From the NCBI GenBank assembly GCA_018466975.1, contig CM031562.1, forward strand, positions 1,612,001-1,676,000: a DNA stretch of 64,000 bases, read 5' to 3'. The translations under genes were made by a program, and so were the position numbers. Positions 1 to 13,000 of this stretch are shown here, in pieces. Position 1 is the stretch's first letter. Every line of letters starts with the position of its first letter. Source of the stretch: Sparassis latifolia. Lineage: Eukaryota; Basidiomycota; Agaricomycetes; Polyporales; Sparassidaceae. The notes below the pieces were generated by a model. The model ran no database searches. It saw nothing but the letters and a program-made list of their open reading frames with translations, and was not told where the DNA came from.

Positions 1-1916
1 CGCATCGACGACTTCTGATCGGGCGTGCTGTAGTCTTCACTACCCCAAGTTGTCTTTACGCGCAAGCGTGGCACCTGGAGCGCGTTCTCCTTGTCAGAGT
101 CCACGTCCGAGCACTGCTGAGGACGTCGCCTGATGCTGAGAGGCCTGACTGTGTTGGTGTCCTCTGAGACCTTGGTCCCTGCGTAGACTGCAGTGTTTAT
201 ATCATCTCTCGGATGCCGCTGCAATTCTCCTAGGAAGACTCTGCGATGACCTGCAGCAAGTGGTGTGGGGGGCGGAGCACCCACATGCCGTGGAGAAAGT
301 ACAGGATCGTTCTCAGGATAGCCTCGACGTGGAGAACCTTCACCCGCCTGCATGACGCTCAGGTGTTCGACGATTTGATGGAAGAATTGCTGGATGCGTT
401 CGTCTTGCATCTCCGGGACCTGCAATGTCGGAGTCACGTAGGCAGCATTGGGAGAGAGAAGAGACGACATTGGCGTAGCAGGTGGGGCCAAATGGTTGAA
501 CTGCGGACGCGGGCTAAAGGGTATGGCGGCAGGAGCAGCCTGGCTGGAGCCAGCGAAACCTATGTCCAGCAGCGACATCTGCCGCATCCGACTGAGGCCC
601 GAGCTGGAGTTCGGTATGACGACGGCACGCGCGGCTCGACGAGGCGTAGGAGGGCCTGTACGAGGGGGAAGAGACTCATGCAGCTCACGGGGAGTGTCGC
701 GGGTTGCAGAAGCCTTCTTCGTCCGCTTCTTGGACGAACGCTTTACCGCCAGTTTCTCCTCCTCCTCGTCGTAGTTCTCCAGATGCTTGGCGCGGTATCG
801 AATGAGCAAGTGGTACACGCCCTTCTCCCACGAAGACTTGTCGTTCGTCAGGCTCGCGACGATCTCCTCGTCTGGGGTTCCGTACCACAGTGTGCGCAGG
901 TTCGCGAAGATGTCCGGATCTACACTCAAAGCGCTGCTAAGTGGCCTGGCGATATCGTCCAGGTTCGGGATGTCGCAATTCATCTCCTTCGGTTTCTGCG
1001 AAGTGTAGAACGGATGAGAGAGAATTTCGGGGATCGTGATGCGCTTTGCGACATTCTTCTGGAGCATCTTCGTGATGAGGTCCTTGGCGCGCGTGTCTAT
1101 GTCCGTCGGCATGGTGTACTTCCCGATCTTCACTTTCTCGAGGAGAGTAGGCAAGTCCTCGTCGTCGAAGGGCAGTCTCCCCGCAAGCAGAGCGTAGAGG
1201 ATGACACCACAGGACCAGATGTCAGAGGAAGCTCCGTTATATGCACAGCCCATAATAACTTCTGGTGCGGCGTAATGCGGGCTTCCACACGCGGTTTGCA
1301 GGAGGTTGCTCTTGCCCTGCCAGGCTGCCATACCGAAGTCTGCAACCTTGATATTCTTATCACGATCGAGAAGGAGATTCTCGGGCTTCAGATCACGGTG
1401 GGCGATGTTGAAGCGGTGGCAGTAGTGAACAGCCGTGATGATCTGCTGGAAGTATCCGAGCGCTTCCGCGGACGAGAGCCTGCCCTTGTTGCACAGGTAG
1501 TCGAAGAGCTCGCCTCCTTCGACGTATTCAAGTATAAGGTAGAGCTCAGTGGAGGTCTCCCAGACATCGTGGAGACGCATGATGTTGGGATGCTCGATGA
1601 GTTTCATGATGACGATCTCGCGCTCGATGCTATGGAGAATACGTTCCGCCTCGTCTCCGAGACTGTGGAGCGACATTCTCGAGTTCATAATCGAGTTCTT
1701 GGACACAATCTTCACCGCTGCGTATTCGCCGGTTTTTGAGTGTCTGGCGATCCTGACTCGTCCTGAGAGACGCGGTGTATGAGACAGGTGTGAATGACAA
1801 TATAGCGGTTGAATACCTGAGCTTCCTTTCCCGATAGTTCTTCCGACTTTCCAAAGACCTATCATCTTTGGATCATATTCCTTTTTGTTCCGGCGAGGAA
1901 TGTGAGATGCGTCCAT
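1..1916 (-). CDS. Gin4/Hsl1/Cdr2-type Ser/Thr protein kinase, C-terminus cut by window edge
   Basis: Septin-ring and cell-size kinases of this group (yeast Gin4/Hsl1/Kcc4, fission yeast Cdr1/Cdr2) act at the bud neck or cell cortex on the Wee1 mitotic brake. The ATG at 1916-1914 lies in a good context (TACCATGG). One 54-nt intron at 1763-1816 splits the P-loop, giving GKGSSGRVR. The reading then shows AVKIVSK (ATP lysine), ILEYVEGGELFDYL, HRDLKPENLL (catalytic loop), DFGMAAW in place of DFG-L, and GSPHYAAPEVI. The kinase domain is followed by a Ser/Pro-rich tail that stays open to base 1 and carries a KEN-type motif (SDKENAL). The phrase IMKLIEHPNIMRLHDVWET is typical of this kinase group. 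The family call is firm; the exact paralogue is not. A 497-codon reading frame on the opposite strand is a shadow. Confidence 0.93.
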   Translation of the reverse strand, partial: MDASHIPRRNKKEYDPKMIGLWKVGRTIGKGSSGIQPLYCHSHLSHTPRLSGRVRIARHSKTGEYAAVKIVSKNSIMNSRMSLHSLGDEAERILHSIEREIVIMKLIEHPNIMRLHDVWETSTELYLILEYVEGGELFDYLCNKGRLSSAEALGYFQQIITAVHYCHRFNIAHRDLKPENLLLDRDKNIKVADFGMAAWQGKSNLLQTACGSPHYAAPEVIMGCAYNGASSDIWSCGVILYALLAGRLPFDDEDLPTLLEKVKIGKYTMPTDIDTRAKDLITKMLQKNVAKRITIPEILSHPFYTSQKPKEMNCDIPNLDDIARPLSSALSVDPDIFANLRTLWYGTPDEEIVASLTNDKSSWEKGVYHLLIRYRAKHLENYDEEEEKLAVKRSSKKRTKKASATRDTPRELHESLPPRTGPPTPRRAARAVVIPNSSSGLSRMRQMSLLDIGFAGSSQAAPAAIPFSPRPQFNHLAPPATPMSSLLSPNAAYVTPTLQVPEMQDERIQQFFHQIVEHLSVMQAGEGSPRRGYPENDPVLSPRHVGAPPPTPLAAGHRRVFLGELQRHPRDDINTAVYAGTKVSEDTNTVRPLSIRRRPQQCSDVDSDKENALQVPRLRVKTTWGSEDYSTPDQKSSM

Positions 1917-2300
1917 GGTATCTGTCACGTTCGGATGGTGTCTGGTGAGCAGGGAATCTGAGGGCTGCACTTGCGAAAGACGGTGAAAGATGAGGGGCAA
2001 GAGCGCATACAGAGGAGGCTCGCACAGAAGAGGAGAGACATGGTGGAGGGGCTGACGACTCGCCGTACCTTGCCTGTCTCGGACGAGGATGACAGTCGTG
2101 TTCTGCCACGTGCGGTGGAACGCGACGCGCATAGTCACGTGGACGTGGCGGGTACGCGCCTTGGGCGCCAAATCCAACCTGTCGAGTGTACAGTGTAACC
2201 GTGTTTCCTTGCACTAACTTTGCTGGTCATCCTACAAGCTAGTCTTCCACTTTCAATATATCCGTTATCTACTTGGTAACTTTGCTTCCATACCTTGGAT
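1917..2300. promoter_or_regulatory. divergent promoter between kinase and LIG4
   Basis: This 384-bp stretch separates two head-to-head genes, so it must hold both promoters. I see no convincing TATA box and no coding exon. CA-rich and CT-rich tracts near 2215-2290 may include the LIG4 transcription start. Confidence 0.5.
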
Positions 2301-5300
2301 ATGTTACCGACTCCCGCACCTTCCTCGCCACCCTCATCTCCTATATTGGGAACACAGCCCGCGGTGACAGCTGAGGATCATGATATTGATTATCCCGTTC
2401 CTCCACAAAATGTGGACAGTGCACCTTTTTATGTGCTATCTGCACTGTTTGACAAGCTACAGAATGAACGGAAACCGGAGAAGAGGAGAAAGTTGCTTAA
2501 TTCATGGTTCAATGTGCGCACTCCAATGATTCCCCGTGCAACTCAGACTGAACCGATTCTCTGCCAGCATTGGAGGGCTGAGAAAGGGTTTGACTTATAT
2601 CCCGTGTTGCGGTTAATACTTCCCCAGGCATGTCGGAACTAGTACTTGGTTCTATCTCAGTATTCATGTATTTTCTTCCAGAAAGATCGCGAACGAGCTG
2701 TCTATGGCCTGAAAGAGAAGAACCTAGCGAAGACGTATATCAAGATCATTCCTCTTGGTATGAGAGACCCAGACGCGATTCGCCTTCTGAACTGGAAGAG
2801 GCCTACTGAGAGAGACGTGCGTCCCTGCCTGTTGCTCAAGTTGTCCATCGGGAACGCGGTATATTTACTTCTTCTCCATCCAGAAAGTATCTGGTGACTT
2901 TCCAACTGTTTTGTACGAAGTCATCAGCAAACGTTCCTCCGTCATCGAGGGCTCGTTGAGTATCGATGAAGTCAACGAAGCCCTCGACCAACTCTCTAGA
3001 AATATGGGTAAACAGTATGTAGCTCCTTCTGCCACTACAATCCAAGTTTATCGTCCGATTATATTTTAGTGACATACAGACAAGAGTTCTTCAGCGCATT
3101 TACAACAGGAGCACACCAGAGGAACAACGCTGGATTGCCCGCATCATTCTCAAAGGTGAGCAATGCGTCCGGAAATAAACTTACTCGCATCTAGACTTCT
3201 CTCTTCACTTTCAGATATGATTATCTCAGTGAAGGAGACCACAGTTTTCTCTGTCTTTCATCCAGATGCACATGACCTCTTCAATACCTGCTCGGACCTG
3301 AAGAAGATCGCCTGGGAGCTTTGGGATCCGCATAGGAGGTTGAACGAAGAAGTAAGTTCCTCACAAGTATCGAATGTTCTGCGTCGAATTCCCTTCTTCG
3401 GCTATCCTAGGACAAAGCCGTCCAGCTGTTCCGTGCATTTGCCCCGATGCTGTGCAAGCGGCCAACACGAAAGATTGAAGACTCGGTCAAAGAAATGCAA
3501 GGTGGAACTTTCATAATAGAAGAAAAAATGGACGGCGAACGCATGCAATTGCATAAGCGCGGTAACGAGTACTTTTATTGCTCAAGGTGATGTGACATAG
3601 GGTGCAACTTATCCATTCACGTGAATTGATTATACTGTGGTCCGTATACTAGGAAGGGCAAGGACTACACCTATCTCTATGGGAAGCATGTAGGGACGGG
3701 GAGTCTGACGCCATTCATAGACGCTGCTTTTGACCCACGGGTTGATGAGTGGGTTGTTCTCAAAGTATACCGTATATATCACTGACGATATTAATGTTTG
3801 ATACCATGTAGGATCATCTTGGACGGAGAAATGTTAGTATGGGATCCCGTTGTCGAGAGAAACCTCCCGTTTGGTACACTGAAGACAGCAGCCCTCAGTG
3901 AGGACACCTCCTTCATTCTCTTAATGCCCCAAAGCTTACGTGTTGTAAGACAAATCCAAGAAGGATTATAATCCACGGCCATGCTGTAGGTTCTTTTCTG
4001 ATGGCACTTGCACTGCTTATTTTCCCGTCGTTATCACAGTCAAGGTGTTTGACCTCCTTTACCTCAACGGCCTCTCGCTGCTGCACAAATCCTTGAAGTT
4101 CCGCAAACGGAACCTGCGCGCGTGCCTCGCAGAGGTGAAAGGCCGAATCGAGTACGCGGTGGAGTTCGAGGGCTGCACTGCCAAGGATGTGCGCGACCGC
4201 ATGGATGAGATCATGGCTTCCCGAGGCGAGGGGCTTGTACTGAAGCATCCAGAATCGGAGTATGTGTTGAACGGGCGTAATAGGGACTGGATCAAGGTAG
4301 GTCCTCGGCCCGTAGTGACAGTGTTCCCATTGACATTGCATCAACAGGTCAAGCCAGAGTACATGGTGAGCGCTTCGCCTTAGTAGATTAAAATAAGTAC
4401 CCAATGATTTCACAGGACAACATGGGTGAAACGGTCGATGTGCTCGTCGTGGGTAGGTCTCTCTGTCCTGTCACTGGTCAATCAGTATCTGACAAGCTCA
4501 CCAGCTGGTAACTATGGCACGGGAAGACGTTCCGGGGGCGTGTCGACTCTTATTTGTGCAGTCTTGGACGACCGGCGTCCTCCTGAGGACGACGAACCTA
4601 AGTATGTCCCTCCGATGAATTTCAATCGCTGGTATCAAGCTGAATGTGTTTCTGCCTTAATAGATACAGCACTTTCGTGCGAATAGGCTCAGGTCTATCG
4701 TACGCCGACTACATATGGATGAGGCAGAAACCTTGGAAGGTTTGGGACGAGAAGAATCCGCCCAGCTTCCTGCAGGCATCGAGTAAGGGACATGAAGACA
4801 AGGGCGATATCTATCTCGAGCCAGAGGAGTACGTCTTGCACCTCTCACATGATGCGATCAGTACTTATTATTCCCTTAGCTCGTTCATCGTCAAAGTGAA
4901 GGCGGCAGAAATCGTCAGCTCAGGTAGATGAAATTTCTGTGACTTGGCACTTTATTGACGATGAACTGATTGCAGAACTCTACCACATGGGGTTGACAAT
5001 GAGATTCCCTCGGGCGCTGACGATACGTGATGATCTGAGCATTGCTGACTGTATGACTGCGTCCGGTGAGTGGATTCACCAGTCGTCGAGTCATTTTAGT
5101 TGACAGTTCAACGCAGCTATCCTTGAGGGTGTAAGGTCAGAGAAAAAGAGAAAAATGGATACGGATGACGGGTGAGCCAAGTTCCAAGTCATTCTAGCTG
5201 AGTTTGATGACGTCTACAGGAAGCCGAAGAAGAAAGCCAGGCGAACTGCGAAGAAGGCAGGTGTCTTTTAGGGCTACCATGTGGAAGATGTGACCATCAT

Positions 5301-6959
5301 ACTAATGAAATGTTCGCCCGTTCTGTATACAGCCTGCCCTTCTCCGAGAATATCAAGGAGGTAAGATGACCGATGTAAAGATTGAAAGCGATCTCTTCGA
5401 GGGTATGAAGTTCAGTAAGTATCACTTAGAATTCACAATGCTGTCAGTAGTCTGATCTGCGCTCTAGTGGTGGCCTCCGATCCCAAGTCACAGGCAGGCG
5501 AGCAGGACAAGAAGGAGCTGCTGACGCTGTACGTTGCATTCATGACAGTCTCATATACACATACTCAGGCAGATCACAGAATACATGCGAATGGCGGCAA
5601 GTATGTGCATATTGCTAATAGTGATCCAAACATGCTTGTTGTCTATGGAGGAACAACGACTCGTGTGTGCACCCTTCTTGCCAACGCACAACTTACTGAT
5701 ACTTCCTTAGCGTACGACATCAAGTTGATCATGAACAAGGGCATCTGCGACATCATCAAACCGCGCTGGATCACGGACTGCATTGCGAAGAAAGATTTGG
5801 TTCCCCTCCGGAAGAAGTACGTATCCCTGCAATTAGTCTATTTGCTCATTTTAAACTAAGTGATCATGGTGCAGATATTTCTTTCATGCCACCGAAGTGC
5901 GTAAACTGAGTGAGGAGTACGGGATGGAGGATGAAAGTGAAGACGAACATATCGCTGTGCCCATCGCCAGCCCAACCCCTGAAGCCTCTACTGCTGCAGA
6001 GGGGAAGGAGCTAGAGGATGTCGATCCCGCAATGGCAGAGTGGTTCAAGGTGGACGAGAAATTGCTGGAAAAGCAGGAAACAGCGACACTTGATGATGGG
6101 AGCGAAACTGAACCAGATTCTGATAATGAGGATGTTCGGTGGAACGAAGACGCTGTCGCGGAAGAACTGGACGATGATTGGTTCAACGTCAAGTCCGCAG
6201 ACGCAGCCGAGCCTACGTCCCAGACTGCTTCTAGCTCTGTGAGTGCACCATTTCTCGTCTGTATTGCTCTCCTAATCAGTACCACAGCAAGGCGAGGAGA
6301 ATGCTTTACAGGTTGGTCATCAATGTAAGGTTTCTCATGAGGTGCTGATTATGTTACAGGACGACCCCAAAGACAGCATTCAAATGGGGGAGGATGACAG
6401 CATGGAGTATGATCAGTATCTCATTTTTAAGCACTTGTCAGCTGTTTTTTCCCACATCCCCCGAATGATACTCACCCTTTTCATGAAGATGCTTCTACCT
6501 CGATTCACCGGCAAATGCGAAAAAACACGGCATGATTGTCAAATCCAAGCACGAGGATGACATCGGTAGAAAGTAACCCTATCCTCTCAATTTCTCAATT
6601 TCTGTCTCAAAAATCGCCCGTAGCTTTGACTCACTATCGAAGATTCTTAAGGAGAATGGCGGCCGTGTTGTTGACCTGGACGAGCCGAAGCTGACCCATG
6701 TGGTCGTCGACAAGCGCGATACGAGTCGGCGGGTGGAACTCATCAAGCGAACATCGAAGTACGTGGAGGTTGCTGTTCCCCATCTTGTAGTTATTAAATC
6801 TCGTCGATAGACCCAAGCGACGTAATCTTGTCATATCCGAGTTCATTCAAGCTTGCCTAGATGAAGGGACTCTACTGGACGAGGACGGTAAGTCTGAAAA
6901 ACCCACGGTTGGCGTAGTGACTAGTGACTGACGAAACTTTGCCAGAATTTGCGCCTTGA
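2301..6959 (+). CDS. LIG4: DNA ligase IV (ATP-dependent, non-homologous end joining)
   Basis: Seals double-strand breaks in the nucleus as the ligase of the NHEJ pathway, with an XRCC4/Lif1-type partner. Close to thirty short introns break the gene; I estimate about 1,000 residues. The ATG at 2301 follows an in-frame TTG. Order of parts: N-terminal ligase domain (VLRLILPQ, then KEKNLAKTYIKI), adenylation site EEKMDGERMQLHK near 3520 with the active lysine in KMDGER, ILDGEMLVWDP near 3820, GEGLVLKHPES near 4230, WIKVKPEYM, then two C-terminal BRCT domains. BRCT1 runs about 5400-5890 (LFEGMKF to KPRWITDC). An acidic linker lies near 5900-6560, and BRCT2 ends in VISEFIQACLDEGTLLDEDEFAP. Exons fixed: 2301-2627, 2682-2816, 2884-3014, 3070-3155; the last is 6946-6959. 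The first intron is GC-AG. Confidence 0.95.
2628..2681 (+). other. GC-AG intron 1 of LIG4
   Basis: The donor reads CCCCAG/GCATGT and the acceptor TTCTTCCAG. Splicing here joins LPQ to KDRERAVYG in frame, as in ligase IV proteins. The nearest GT donor (after GCAT) would create a stop at the junction, so the GC donor is preferred. Confidence 0.8.
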
Positions 6960-7250
6960 TCAGCCGAAGTGCCATTGGTCGATTGAACCGCATATAGCAG
7001 GATAACTACTCATTTATCATTGGAATGTGTTGCATAGGAATGTACAAACACTGCAACTATAAACTTCTGATACTTAGCAAAGCGAAACTGTAAATTTAAC
7101 GACAAAGCAAGAAAAGTCCTCGTGATCACAGAGCAAAGTGCAAGCATCGGAATCGGCTGGTAAGAAGAGAATGTACGTTAAATCAAACATATGCAAGACA
7201 CCCCGGCGACGTGCCACGAAGAAATCAGACATGAAAGCTTTGATAAATCA

Positions 7251-9884
7251 TTACCAGAAATTGCCCCAGCTGGCAGGGCTGCGACCGCTGCCAGGGCTCT
7301 CATAGAGCAAGCCGGAAGATCTGCCGAAAAGTGTAGAATACCCGGGACTAACTTGACTTCCAAGTCGGCACAATTCCTCGTCAAGAAGGGTGCTTGGATC
7401 ATGAGGGTCGAGGATCGACCGCGAAGGGGTGCGGAATGGAGATTCACTAGTCGGTGTGGAGAAAACCAGCCTCTTGGGAGTGACTGGCAACAAGAAGTCT
7501 GTGGCCGATGACCGCTTGCGCGACGGTGTATGTACATTGCCAGAATGTACGGCGACGGACGGGGATAGTTCGCGGTCTGACGAGACGCTCAAGAGCGGAG
7601 CTTGGGGATGATAGACCGCAATGGGCGGAGGGTCCAAGTGCAACTTGTAGTGAGCAAGACTCGGCGAAGGGCTCATATGCAGACCCATGTGAGAGATTGG
7701 CGTCCTAATAGGAGACAATTGTATGCCGCTCCCGCTTGCGACGCGTTTCCGCGGAGGCGTGGATGGTCCAACTGACGGTCCAGCTGGGGGCGGAGTGATC
7801 GCGACTCTGCCGTGCTTGGCTTGTTTCCCACTCTTGACTCTCCGAGTCGGCGTCGGAGACACTTGCCTTAGAGGTAAGGAGAAAGCCTGTTGTCCGCACT
7901 GTGAGCTGCTGATCGGAATATAACGTCTGAAACAAATTACCTGAGGGCGCTTGTCTCGGCCCGGCTTCTTGCTGGGGCCAAGATAGTGGGAGAGAAGTGT
8001 AAAGCCGGGCTCCAGAGAATCGACGGAGGGGCACACTCCGAGCCAATCCGAGTCTGTGTCTTCTGGTTCCTCCCCGTGATTTGTGAGCCCAACTTGTTTC
8101 CGCCTTGCGGGGGATTGACTTTCCCTGGAGAGGCTTGTAATTGACGAGGGTAAGGGACTAGATGACGAACTGCAGTTTGGCGTCAAGTCAGGTACAGGAC
8201 TGGACGAAGATATAAATTTGGGAGAAGGATCACGACCGCGTCGAGGTGGTTCGGGTTCCTCGGTCTCCTCCTGTACATTTCTGCCTACTGCAATCGACTC
8301 GATAGACTCTGACCGCGATGCATTTGAACGGGCTATCACTTGATGATAGTTTGAGGACGCCGGCAGCGGTGGGAAAATCACCTCCGCAGGAAGAGGTTGC
8401 GAAGTGTAGGTCTGGTAGTAGGGCTGGTGATGCGGATTAGGGTGGAAAGAAGGAAAGAAGGGAGCTAACACCGAAGCAGGTAGCATGGGAGGCGGTGGCC
8501 CAGTAGTACTGACGTCGACATCTTCCAATTTCTTCCGCTTCTTAGTTTTCTTTGGCACTGCGTCCTCCATTGCGCGCTTCTTGGAACTCTGCTTAGAGCG
8601 ATCGTTCTGCATATCAACGCAGAAGGCCTTCCGGAATCCTCCATTGGCAAAGCACTCAAGATCATCATCCCATATTGCCCAGAGGCTCTTCCCTTCGGTG
8701 CGCACTCTGGGAACTTTGCGGAAGACAGCCATTGTGCTGAGTGCATGCCGAACGGAGTTCATCCAAGTCTGCTCTCCACGTTTGTAGTGTGAATACACCG
8801 TGGCGATCCATTCATATATGTCCTGCAAAGTCAAACGGTGCTGAGGAGATGATAGAATGGCTTGTCCGATCATCGCCGCGTACGAGAAGTCAGGCTTTTC
8901 GGTTTGGTATGGACCAGGAGGCAGGACGTAGGGAAGATCATCTTTGTCATCCTGCGCAAGAGGTATCGGTCTCATTGGTCCGGGTGAAGAGACAAGATTG
9001 ACAATACGTGCAGGGCTTGAAGACAGAGAAGGTGTGCGACGTGCGGAAGAGGAATAAATGTGACGGCCAGCAGGCGTCTTGGGATAGTTTATGTGTTGCT
9101 CAGGAACTCTAAAATCAAGATGGTCACGCGGTACCAATTGAGATGGATCGCGCAGAGTGCGACGACCTTGGCGAGGGGTGACCTAAAACATGGTTGGATC
9201 ACTGAGGAACATGGTGAGGGCTACTACACGTACCGGAGAGAGTGGTGTGAGGGATGCTTCACCAACAACGCGCTCACTGTAATACCGGTAATGGTGAGGA
9301 GTTGCAGGAATAGGCTACCACCATCATACAGATCAGAACAGACATTGCTGACAAAGTACGCGTATTTCTGACCTGTGGTGTAGCACTGCGTGATGGTGCA
9401 GAGCTTACAGGCGCTGGAACGCGTCGAGCGTCGCGTGATGGCGCGTTAGAACCTAGAGCGAGCAGGAGTGAGATAGGTTGGCAGCCACACAAATTTTTTT
9501 GGAACTTGGCCTACTGGCTCTGCTTCTCTTCCGGCTCATGCGTTCCATTACCATCTCCATAGTATCCATTGGACGTGATGGGAGAGCCCCATCTATGGGT
9601 TCAATTTTGATTGGTGTCATGGGAGGTGTAGGTGAGTGAGCTCTCGCTGACGCGTTTGCAACGGAACGAGTTCGAGGTCTCCTATGGGAACGAGACACGC
9701 TCGATACAGACTCGCTCCTGTTGCGTTCTTGAGAAGAAGGACCAGAGGGCTCGGGCCCATCCATCGTCAGAAACTGCCTCATTTGCTCGCTCCGTCGTGA
9801 CAGGTCTTCACGCGTCATGCCAAGGGTGTGCAGCAGCCGAGCAATCGGAGAGGGAGAGCGACGACCTGCTTGCGTATCCGCCAT
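7251..9884 (-). CDS. forkhead-box transcription factor
   Basis: Sequence-specific nuclear regulator. Four exons were resolved: 9884-9515, 9452-9373, 9314-9234 and 9182-7251, giving about 820 aa. The junctions keep phase and remove the internal stops. The start MADTQAGRRS is the first ATG after an open stretch that looks like 5' UTR. The forkhead domain lies at about residues 273-360: KPDFSYAAMIGQAIL, HRLTLQDIYEWI, WMNSVRHALSTMAVF (the usual recognition helix is WQNSIRHNLS) and GKSLWAIWDD. The N-terminus is Ser/Arg-rich with many SP/TP sites, and the long C-terminal half is Ser/Pro-rich and probably disordered. The Asn in SIRHN is Ala here (SVRHA), which may alter DNA reading. A small extra intron near 7,950 cannot be excluded. 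The gene is convergent with LIG4. Related to the yeast Fkh/Hcm1 and fission yeast Sep1 group, but the orthologue is not certain. Confidence 0.88.
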
Positions 9885-10075
9885 CTTCGACACCGGATGA
9901 GAGGTTTGGAGATGGGGGGCCTGCAGAGAGAAGATGAACTGGAAGGGTTGGGGCCTGGCTGAATGGCTCCGCCACATTGTGACTACGTGTGACACGCAAA
10001 TATGGCACAGCTTGTCACAGCAGCATACTGTAACTGGTGTAACATTTCTCAAGTATTGGGATACTGTCTGGCGAC

Positions 10076-13000
10076 ATGGTGTATCATAATCTCAAAGGCA
10101 TGATCATCTTTTTGTGCGATTGAATACTACTCATCGTCCGGGCAGCTTTGATTAAGGGCATCCGGGCTTGTAAGGTGTGCGTCCTGCACTGATTCATGCG
10201 AAACAGCGCTCACTGTACGCAGACTGTTGCAGATGAGCGGGCCCTCATCAAGCAAGAGTCTGCAGCGATCCGTGCATCTTTCAGGGAAGAAGACTCATAC
10301 GCAAGGCACAACAATGTCGCGAAGCTTCTCTACATACATATGCTGGGTTCCGAAGCCCACTTCGGTCAGATGGAGTGTCTCAAGCTCGTAGCAAGCCCTC
10401 GCTTTGGTGACAAGCGGTTAGGCTACCTTGGAATTATGCTCCTTCTAGACGAAAGTCAGGAAGTCCTCACTTTGGTGACAAATTCCTTGAAGAAGTGTGT
10501 CAAGTCTAGTTGTCATCCTACTTCATAGTATTCATCGCATGCAGTGACATGAACCATTCCAACATGTATGCTGTTGGCCTTGCATTATGCACCTTCGCAG
10601 ACATCGCTTCTGAGGAGATGTCGCGAGATTTGGCGAACGAAATAGAGAAGTTGCTCGGTTCCAGCAACACTTATATCAGAAAGAAGGTACTTCGGCCTCT
10701 TTTTCGAAAGTACATCACTCACATACTTGACGTCAAGGCTTCCCTCTGTGCCCTAAGAGTGGTTCGCAAAGTACCAGACCTCTCCGATCACTTCGTCTCA
10801 AAAGCCAAGAACCTGCTTGCTGACCGTAATCACGGTGTCTTGCTGACCGCTATCACCCTTGTCACCGAGATATGCCAACTCGATGCGGCGTGCCTGGACG
10901 AGTTCCGTAATGTGAGTTGTTTGCGACTGGATCTGCACACAATTGTCACTCGCTGCGTATATGCAGGCTGTGCCTTTACTCGTGCGGCATCTCAAGTCCT
11001 TGGTAACTACTGGCTACAGCCCAGAACACGATGTTTTGGGCATCACGGATCCATTCCTCCAAGTCAAAATTCTGCGCTTGCTTCGTCTTCTTGGCAGGGG
11101 AGACGAGAAAGCGAGTGAAACCATGAACGACATCCTTGCTCAGGTGGGCATTGAGACCTATGTATTGGGCATCAGCCGATTTATTTGATGATTGTAGGTT
11201 GCTACTAACACCGATTCAACGAAGAACGTCGGCAATTCAATTCTATACGAAACGGTGATGACTGTTTTAGAAATAGAAGCAGACAGTGGGCTCCGAGTTA
11301 TGGCAATCAATATTCTGGGTAAATTCCTCAGCAACCGCGACAACAATATTCGGTAAATAGATGAATTTTCTCTTACTTGCTGGATCCTTATCCTTGCCCA
11401 TTTTAACAGCTACGTTGCACTGAACACACTCAATAAGGTGGTTGGCATCGACACCAATGCTGTACAGCGTCATCGCAACATCATTCTCGATTGTCTGCGT
11501 GACGGTGACATATCCATCCGTCGCCGTGCGCTTGAACTGTCCTATGCCCTGATCAACGAAGGGAATGTACGCGTCCTCATCCGAGAGCTGCTTGCTTTCC
11601 TCGAGGTTGCGGACGATGAATTTAAACTAGGCATGACGACTCAAATTTGTCTAGCGGCTGAGCGATTCGCGCCGAACAGACGATGGCATATCGACACCGT
11701 ACTTCGTGTTCTGAAGCTGGTAAGTCTTCGTTCGACCATTGCTATCAGTGCTTAGCTACATGCTCCCATGGGGTGCATGTTGTTCAGGCTGGCAACTTCG
11801 TGAGAGAAGAAATACTATCGGCGTTCATCCGGCTTGTTGCATACACACCAGAACTTCAAGCTTACACCGCGTCAAAGTTGTACACTTCCCTCCGAGCTGA
11901 CATCTCGCAGGAGTCATTGACTCTGGCTGCGACATGGGTGCTTGGAGAGTATAGCGAGATAGTTCTGGAAGGCGGTCTGGTGGATGAGGATCAGCCAAAG
12001 CCGGTACGTATCCGATCTGTGCTTTGGAGTCGTGTCGTCTTGCTGAGTGTTTTGCACGTTTTCAAAGATCACAGACGTGCAAGTCGTTGACCTCCTTCTC
12101 TCTATCCTCGATTCTCCCTACGCCAATTACCTCACCCGCCAATTTGTTTTGACAGCCATCACCAAGATCTCCTCTCGACCGACAACTTCGCCTGCCCAGC
12201 AAGAGCGGATAGAGACCATTCTGCTTTCGTACACGACCAGTCCGGAGTTGGAGATACAGCAGCGCGCTGTCGAGTTTGCAAGCTTGTATCACCTTGACGT
12301 TCGCTCTGGTGTTTTGGAACGAATGCCTGCTCCAGAGCTGAAAGCTACCGTCATGGGCGTCGGTGAGCTACTGCCGTTTGTAAGAGACTTCCTTAGTACT
12401 GATTTATCATGGTAGTGAGCGAGAATAAGCCAGTAGGCTCTGTTCAGCCAAGCAAGGATGTGAGTCTCTGTGTAAATTGCACAGCCAGGATCTCACCTTA
12501 TACTCCCCATTCTACAGGGTGATTTGTTGGGCGATGAGGTTCCTGCTACCACGTCGAGCGTCAACGGCAACGGTCAAGCTGCGGTGCCACAGAATAATGA
12601 AGATCTCCTCAAAGAGATTTTCGGCAGCTCTGCTCCTGCTGCACCAGCCCCAGGAGCACCTGCACAAACGCAGAAGAGCACCGTTCAAGATATACTTGGT
12701 CTCTTCGACTCTACACCCAGTCCAGCAGCACAGCCAGCACAAACAGAACAGCAATCATTATTCGCCTCTTCCACTCCCGTCCAGCCCGCCCCCTCTACGT
12801 TCTCACTTCCCCAGGCACAATCATCGGTTCCCCAGGCGCCTGCACAATCACGGTTGACAGCGTATCCAGCATACGACAAAAACGAGTTGAAGATCATACT
12901 GATACCGCAAACGTCAGCTGCGCGACCAGGTGTGGTGAACATTCTTGCGAGATTCCAAGTTTCAGGCAGCAGCCCAGCGACGGGTTTGAACTTCCAGGCT

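Noticed and set aside
246..1739. 497-codon open frame on the plus strand
   Set aside because: It is antisense to the kinase gene, shows no motif, and the minus-strand reading carries every kinase motif. It is a codon-bias shadow.
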